DNA of 64,000 nt. It comes from Pyrocephalus nanus (taxonomy: Eukaryota > Chordata > Aves > Passeriformes > Tyrannidae). The DNA lies in the NCBI GenBank assembly GCA_038380795.1, contig CM076263.1, positions 10,902,709 through 10,966,708 on the forward strand, given 5' to 3'. A program made the translations under genes and the position numbers. Under the pieces are notes generated by a model. The model was not told where the DNA came from. It saw only the letters and a program-made list of their open reading frames with translations, and searched no databases. This document shows, one piece after another, positions 53,401-62,400 of the stretch (positions are counted from its first letter, which is position 1; every line of letters begins with the position of its first letter).

Positions 53401-56400
53401 GGCTACATCATGGTTGGTCATAAGAAAGAGGGAGTCAGACCAACCTCAGAGATGCATGACAAAATGGTGGTAAGAAATGGTCAGAGTTTGAGTAGTGAAC
53501 TTAACTGGGAAATCCCAGTTAGGCACTAAGGAAAAAATAATCTCACCTTGAAGGTGGTCAAACACTGGAACTGATCAAACCTGGAGATGGTGTCACATTG
53601 TCTCTAACTTTGAAGTTGCTTAAAATTTGACTGGTCAAGTCTCTAAGCAATGTACTGTAATTTGAAGTTTGCCTGCCTTTGTGTTAAGAAAAAAAGTGGG
53701 AGAAACCCCAGATGACATTTAAGGGTGTCTTCCAAATATATTATTCCAAGATTTTATGAAACGTGTTTCTGCTTTGTACTTAGTTAAAATTATAATTTTT
53801 GTTGTGGAGCTACTGAAAGATAGTGGGTAGTTTCAAAATCACTGTGTTTTAGCATTGAGCAAAGAGCAAAGAGAGTACAAAAGGAAAAACCATCCCTACT
53901 CTTCATGTTTTGCATCATTTCTAGTAGTCAAGAAGAAATTAAAGTGAACTCAGCTACATTTATGCTATATAAGAAAAATGTAGTGATAGCACCTCATTTT
54001 TGCTATGTAGAGATAAAATTCATAGCTGTGTTCAAATCTCAGAGTCTTATTTGTAAGTGGGTAGAATATTGTTCATAGTTTCTTTAAATGCATTTCTAGG
54101 ATGGGAACATACCTCTGCTGCTTGCAGTGCAAAGTGGACATACAGAAGTCTGCAAATACCTTCTGGATCATGGAGCAGACATCAACACCAGGGATAAAAA
54201 TGGAAGGTACAGTAGGTTAACATGTTAGTTCTTCCCCAAGGCTGACTGTCAAATGAAGCTTTTCTCTTCAAATTCTTCCCAAAATAGTTGCTGTTAGGTG
54301 AAATAATCCTTTCTGTACTAGATATCTTGATTGTTGAGAAGGATTGCAAAATTCTGCCTAAAGGGAAAGAAGAAACAGAAACTATGCAACTCTGAAACTA
54401 ATGTGCCTGTAAGATTTCCCTTGGGCTACCAGAGCAGTATATCCCATTTTTAAGTGATTCCTACACAAAACTGATTGATAGCACTTACCCACACATCACT
54501 GTCTAAGTGTCCCAGTTTGAAGTGCTGCTTTCTTCTTGGGATGAGTTAGTAATTGTTTCTTGGGAGCAAAATCTTTGGAGGGTTCTTTCTTCCACCATAA
54601 TGCAGCCACAACAACCAGAGAAAAGTACAGTAAAGCTTTATAGTGGAGATGCTGTTTTAGGAAGTGCCAATTAGAGATTTTTTGCAGTAACAGGTAGTGC
54701 ACGTATCAGAAAACTGTTCTTAAAAAGCAACATCCTTGTAGTGAAAAATGCACTTGTTTTAATGATAGTGACAAAGATCAAGAGTCTGTGAAAATTATGG
54801 ACTGTGACATAAAGAGTTCGTTAAACTGTGAAGGTAAGGAAGGATACTGAGAAGACTTGGCACCTACACTTCATAGCAGTGTTGATATTACAGATGATAC
54901 AATGCTGATATTGTTCTCTGGCAGCACCTGCAAGGATAAGACTGGGCCCTAACTTGTTTTTTATCAGTCCAAAGTTCATTAGTGCACTCTTTTTTTCCAG
55001 TTGTCTAAAGAAAACTGCCTTCTTTGTTTGTCTGTGTGGCTTCCTCAGTGCTTTGAACCTGAGGTGCTGCACACTCTGGGACCTCCTCCTTCTCCTCACT
55101 TTCTTACTATTTAATCAGCAGACAGTGTTAAGACTTCCTTCTTGAATTGGATGAGTTTCTGTCATAGATAGGACTCACATTATTGTATTTTCTTTTTTAA
55201 GAAAGTACTGTGTGTAGAAGCAAGAAAATTATATGGAATATTATATTATATGGAACATGCTGGTTTACTTCTTGCTTTCATCACGGTAGGGGGAGTGGGT
55301 ACTCATGCATCTCACGATCCCAAAGGGGGTTAAGATTTCACTGAAACAGGAGAAGCCTTATTGGGAGAAGAAGGGGATAACCTTTGAAAACAGCATCTCC
55401 AGATTTCCATCTTGTCCAGACTAAGTGAATCATTTTTATAATCTAAAACCTTCCCTGTGACTCTGGAGGTGTTACCCAAATTGCCACTCAGCACTACCTT
55501 TTAACACAGCACTGCAGCAGCCATCACCTCTCCAGGGCTCACCCATTGCAGGGAGCATGTTTAACTCATCAGTGAAATGTTTGTCTTAATGTTTAGCAAA
55601 TATTATCACTGTAGTAACTTTTCAACTTCAAATCTGCACTGAGGAATGTGTTTGGCAGTAGACTTGGCCAACCTACTAGGCATGTTTTCATGTTGAGAAA
55701 GGAGAATTATGCCCAAGCAGGAAGGCACTATTAGAGCACGCTTGAAAAGTGAGGGAGTTTGTGTGGTTTTAATTATTCTGTACATTTCTTATGACCTCTT
55801 CAAGTAATTGAGAAAAGCAGATACAACATGTTAGGGAAAGACTCCTTCTGCATGCTACCCTTGCTCCAGAGTCTGGCATTGTGCAGCTACCCTGTGTTGG
55901 AAAGGGAATGGTTTGGGCTTTAATGGACTTCTTGTGGTTTTTTTCTTTTTTTGTGTGTTTTCCTTTTTTTTAAGCTGACTGTAGTACAGGGTTTCAGGTC
56001 AAACCCATCTCTTGGACTCACTTTGAGGGTTTTTTTGTGTTTTTGTTGAAATCTGTTTGTCTCTTTTGTTTAAAAAGCAACATGTGGAGTAGAACAGCAA
56101 TGAAATAAAAGCTTTCCTGCTGTACCACCACTGTAATTGTAGTGTAGCAGTGAGGTTTGTTCGTCTGACTTTATCCTGCAGCCATTTCTATCTATGACTC
56201 TCCTCTTGACCTCAGGAAGCCATTTCTAGAAATGTCCTGTCTTTGCAGCTGCAGAGTACACAGAAGAGGAGGAGGGACTTCATTGCACAATAACCATCAC
56301 ACTTTTTTTCCTGAGAAAATGAGCTGCTTAAAGAGTATGTTCTTGACACTTATTCTCTGTGTTTTGATTTTGGTTTTTTTGTTTTGTTTTGTTCAGAACT

Positions 56401-59400
56401 GCTTTGATGATGGCTTGTGAAGTTGGTAACCTTAACATGGTGGACGCTTTCCTTAGGAGAGGTGCAGATGTCAGTTTAGTAGATGTCTTTGGACAGAACG
56501 CCCTGCATTACGCCAAGCTCTCTGAGAATGCAGGGATCCACAACCTCCTATCATCAAAGTATTCTCAGGATGTGGGTATGTAAGAGAGCCTGATGTGCAG
56601 TTTGTCACTTCTTGAATGAGCTACATGGATGTTTAGCACTGAACAAATTTACTTCAAACTGTAGTCTGAAATGTTGCAAAAGCCATTTTCAAGATTGTCT
56701 GGCTGAGACTTCCCAAAAGCTCTTCTCTATAGATGGTAACATTTAATGTGGGATAAAGCCCGGGGGCAAAAAGAGGTGTTCTGTAGAAAGAAAAGGTAAG
56801 TTGATGTAGCAGCATTGTGAAGTTTTGAATACAATTTGGAAAAGATTGTTTTCTGTTAGGTGAGAGAGTCCGTGGACCATACAGCCTCTCAGCAGAGGGG
56901 TTGGAGAAGGAACTAAAGTAGGCAGAGGGTTTTATGGTCAAACTAAGATGGGTTTCTAAAGAAGGAAGCTTAATGTGGAAGTGATGTGCGAGGCTATAAT
57001 AGAATAAGAATTGTCGTGAATCTTCAGATTTTTATCTCAATATGAAACCCAAGCAGTAGCAGAGAAAGTTTGTGATTCAAATGGCATTTGGAAATTATGT
57101 TTTTCACGTTTCAGACAGGAATTCAAAATCAAGCTGTTTATCTGTGGTATGGGAAGTAGAGCTGAGAGGTGGGCTAAGAATGGCAAATATCTTTTCCTTT
57201 GTTAACTGTTATTTATTCCACATCTTTTCTGCTTCACAGATAGAAAGTCACCGACAAAAGCGAAGCAGGTATTTGTCCTTCTGGTTTTGAAAATACTCAG
57301 ACTATCTAGACTTGTGCCATAAGAACAAGTAACTGATAGGACTGGAAACAATAGTGAACATCACTGTGAGATGTGTTGCCATGACTACTGTGTAAAAGGT
57401 TTTTGTTGCTTAGTTAAGAAATGTGTTTCTGGAGCATTGCTTTTAGACTCAGCACCCTTAGTGAGACAAGGAAGGGAGGGCGAGTGTGTATGTGCATGTG
57501 TGCTTTCCTCATGGGTAATGCAGGAGCTTGGCTTTTGGACTCCCTACCTCTTCAGACTGTAGAGAAGGTGGTAGAAAAATATCCTGTTTCTAAAACATGT
57601 AATGGAAGGTTATCCCTGGTTATTGGAGACCCCATCCTGTGAGTGCACATAAACCTTGTAGACCTGCTGCTGGCTGGAAAGCAGATGAGGCTGCAGTGCA
57701 TTGGTTCATTCCTTCTCTGAGTGGAGAGGTGGGTTTTTCAGGGAGCTCAGGCAGAAGCTGGTGGAGAGGAAAGATGGTAGCCATGAAGAAGGGCATGAGT
57801 GGGATATGTATGAATGCAATTATTTAAGAATCACTGGTGCTAAACCTGTTGTCAGCTTCTGCTTTTTCACTAAATCTTGTTTGTTTTCACTGAAGCATGG
57901 GTTACAAGGGAGCAGATTCTTATTGTCAGGCATGTTTCATATCTTTGTGTTGGTAGAGATATGGTCTTTACATAGGAAAAAAAGGCACTGCATGAGCTGC
58001 TAAAGTTGATATTAATGTGGGATTTTTTTTTTTTTTTTATAAAACAACTTGCTCGGACTTTACTAACCAAACTAACAAACCTACCTTTTCTGGCTGGTGA
58101 AACTTTCAGCATGATCAAGGCTCTAAATTAAGTTCAGAAAGAAGTGGAACTCCAAAAAAACGCAAAGCCCCACCTCCTCCTATCAGTCCTATTCAGGTAA
58201 AGAAAAGACCAATTTTGAGATGCTTTTAGGGGGTATAAGGCATTTTGAACATTATGTGAATTATATGGGCTGGATTTGCTCTGTCACTGTTATTTTATAT
58301 GCCTGTTTTATGAGTGCTTTGCCTGACGTTAGGACAACACCATGAAAGCGCATGTTGGTTAGGTTAACTAAGCAAAATTGCTTGAAATACAGCATGGCCT
58401 AAGATAAAATGTGCAAATGTTAGTGTACAATTGCTTCTTCAAATTCAAGTTGAAGTTGTCTTGGTTTTGCTGATTTCAGTAAGTCAATTATTCTGTATAT
58501 TTTGATTATACATATATGTATTTACACATTATTATTTGAATATATGCATTTAGAAGTAAAAAAAATGCATTTTAATACTATACAAATCTATTTAACAGTT
58601 GGGTTTAATCTTAAAGGGGAATGTTACCTGTGTAATAGCTACAATCCTTATGTAATACTGGCTTAGAAGAGCACTAAATAGTTAGGTCTGCTCTTTGAAA
58701 ATAATCTAGAGTTGTGACTTATGTTAGTGCAGGGAAAAGTACTCTTTGTGTGTGTGTGTATGTATATATGAGCACGTTAGAGAGGTAGTTATATGCGCAT
58801 GTATATACATACCTATTTATATAAAAATCTTTTACAGCTTAATGATTTGTCCTCTCCACACTCATCAACTTCAACTCCCATGACTGGAAAAGGGCAGGCT
58901 TTCTTTGCTGATCAAGTGTGCAAGGTATCAGTGTTCTGTTCTTATGAGCTGAGGGAAGGAAAGTGCAGTATCTGTTTTGCTTAATATTCTATTTTGCTGA
59001 CTTCAGAGTCTTCTGTGACCCAATTAGCTGACTTCTAGGAACGAAAAGAAATCCAAATCTATTTACATGTAATTTATAAAGCAAGTGCAGATTACTCTAA
59101 AGTTTAACAAATATGTATATAGAAATGGTCATAGATTAGTTAGTGGTTAGGAATATGGTTATGAAAGTAAGTATTAATGCTTCAAGAGTTCATTTTCTAA
59201 TACCAGCAAAGGGCATGGAATTGAGCAGTGCAAAAAGAGACCCTTTTACAAAAAGACATCAGGGATACAACTGAGTGTGTTCTATCTGATCTTTACCTTA
59301 TGGCATTGAAGATTTTAATTTTTTTAAATACTTGTCAATATATTGCTATTATTTTTCACAGGGGCTACAGTCTTTCAATCTGTCTACATGATAGTTTCCC

Positions 59401-62400
59401 CTGTTTCCTTAGTATTTAATGGGAATTGTGCAGTAGAACTTGAATGGCTTTAACAGACTTTGAAATACTGGACACCTGCTACAATTAAATGGGACCTCAG
59501 AAATAAAAGAAATCCACTTTGACAGGCTTTATCCAGCAGGATCTATACTGTCTATAGGTCTTTTTTGGTGAGCTGTTCAACTTTACAACTGCTTTCTGTG
59601 AGAACATTTTCTTTTGATGTCTTTGCAGGAAGAATTCAGCTCCTTGCATAGAGATAATAAAGACAGACTGAGTGACAGCACAACAGGTATGCAATTAATC
59701 CTTACTTTCATCTTTGGGTAGGCATTTTAGGTGGCATGAAACGTTGAAATCTGGTCAGAAATCCTCTGTGCTGTTCTGCTTAGAGCATGAGACACACTAA
59801 GTGTTGAGAGTAATGTTTTGTAATTCTGCTAGCAGCTTCCCACAAAACCTCCTGCTTCTGTTGAGAGAACACTTTTCTGGGGAGTTTATAGGAACAGTTT
59901 GTTTGCTCACTGCATTTAGTGGTCATGGCAACAAACTGTTTAAATGTTAGAATAACTAACTAGCTAGCATTTCAGCTTTTTGAAAGCTTTTGAATCTTTT
60001 TTTTTTCTCTGAAGGTGCTGATAGCTTATTGGAAATGAGTTCTGAAGCTGACCAACAAGACCTACTGCTGTTGATGCAAGCAAAAATTGCTTCTTTGACA
60101 TTGCACAATAAGGAGCTGCAGGACAAATTACAGGTGGCATATTTTTGTGCTGTTCTGGTGCTCTCTTAATCTGTGAGCAGAACAAAGAGCTTCTTACTGT
60201 TTCAGTTGTACTCTGAAGATAATTTAACGAGCTTGTTGGTAAGATCATGGAAACACTCTGCTCCAAAGGATTAAATCAGTGTTTCATCTTCTCACTTTTT
60301 CCATAAATTACTGAATAACTTTGTTTTGTTATGATAACCACATTCTAAAAAATGTTGTTAGCAATTGGGTTAGCACAATTTTAATTTTCATAGCTTTGAT
60401 TATTAGCTTATGGAGATCAGCCCAGACTTTCAGAGGACCTTGGCACTTACTGCCTTCTCTCACTGTACATGACTAACTGGCAGCAGCTGGGCTTTGAATT
60501 TTTCTATAACTTTCTTCCATGATTCTTTAATCATCTGTCTCTGTAATATGTAGCAGTGTTTCTTTGCTTACGCTATTCTAAAAAAATATAATCTTATTTA
60601 TTGTGCAATTGTTTGTGTTTCTTTTGAACAGGAAAGAACACCTAAAGAAGGGGATTCAGCTGTAGAATCTTATTCAACTCAAACAGAGTTTGAGCAAACA
60701 GTAGATAGACAAAATGAGTTCTTGGCTCAGGAGCCGAAGCCTACATTAAATGCCACTCAGACTCAAGAAAAGTTGACAAGCCCTAGAGAAGTAAAAATGA
60801 GGTATCTCCAGGAAGACCTAAAGGATGTGCAGAGGAAATTAGAGAATTCTGAAGCCAGAAAAAGGCACCTGGAAGCTCAGGCCCAGTCTAGAATTCCAGA
60901 AACAGATAATTTAAATAGCCCAGACATTTCAGAAAATGGTTCTGATCTTAACCTGAAGTTCCAAGAAACTCAGAACAGGTATGAGGAAGCTGGGAAAGAT
61001 GCCTTGAATTTACAAAGGCAAAAGAAGCTGAGTCTTGTTTCCTCTGAAAGTGAAGAAACCAGTTCTGATCTGAGTATGTTAAAAGTTACATATGCAGAAG
61101 TTGAAACACTTAAGCAAGAATTGAAGAAAGCATTGGAGGAGAGCGAAAGACAAAAAGAAAAAGTGAGAGAGCTACAGAAAAAGTTTGAAGATAGAGAGCA
61201 GAATGTGGCAAGCAAATTGTCTGTGGAAGAGTGTGAGGAAATGAAGAATTCATACTGTTCAGTTATTGAGAACATTAATCAAGAGAAAGCATTGCTGATT
61301 GAGAGGTACAAAGAAGGGCAAGAGGAAATTAAAAGGCTACAGGACAAGCTGACAAATCAGACACAGCTGGAATCTAGTGCTGAAGCTGGAGAAATGAAAG
61401 ATGTGATGCACAAAATGGTAGATGAGCTCAACAGACAACTTAGTGAATTGTCTCAGTTGTACAAAGAAGCACAAACAGAGCTTGAAGACTATAGGAAGAA
61501 AAAAACTGTAGATGATATAGCTTTGGACTACATTCCTAGAGAAGAACATGAGAAACTGATGGAGGTAACAAATTCTTTGAAATACAAAGCAGAAAATGAG
61601 TTATCAGAAATGCAATCCCAGTACACAAAAGTCTTAGACGAAGCAGAAGAACTAAAGCAACTGTTAGACACTCAGAAACAAAACTCCGTGCCACTTACTG
61701 AACACCGTCAGGTGATTAGTGCACTCAGAAATACTATAAAGGAAATGGAGGAAGAAATAAATGAGCTCAAAAAACAGCTTAGCAACAAGGAAGGTGAATT
61801 AAGAAACTTAGAGAAGGAGTTACTGGAAGAAAAAGCTGCAATCAATGAAGCAATGGTACCCAAGGCTGCGTATGAAAAGCTCCAGTCATCACTAGAGGGT
61901 GAAGTTAGTGTTTTGTCATCCAAATTGAAAGATGTAATCCGAGAGAAGGAAAACGTGTCCTTAGATGCTCTGAAACTGAGAAATGAAATTTTGCACTTGA
62001 AAGAAGCAAAGGAAGGTATGCATACTCTGCTTGAAGCAAAGGAACGGGAGGTGACTGATCTTCAGCAAAAGTACCACCAAGTTCAAGAAGCCCTTCTTGA
62101 AATGAAAAACTCGTCAAAACTAGAAGAAGATAAAGATAAAAAGGTCAGTGACTCACTACAGTGCAGGGGTAGTATGAGTTCAGACTGCAAAACACGTTGG
62201 GTGGTGCCCAAGTGATCTCACAGATGATGTTGGTTCAAGTGTCACATAGTGGTGTAACTTTTGAGTGTGTTTGCCCATCCAAAAATTCGGGTTTCAAGTG
62301 GAGATACACATAGTCTTTCAATTTACCTCTTTAAAGTTCTGCTTAGGTTGGGTTCACACTATTCAGGCAACTGAAGTCAAAAAAGTGGGATTTAAAGCAG

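Noticed and set aside
62144..62215. Extension of the large RAI14 coiled-coil exon to an in-frame stop
   Set aside because: A consensus donor at 62144 and a compatible next exon at 62889 explain the sequence better; the extension has no coiled-coil character.
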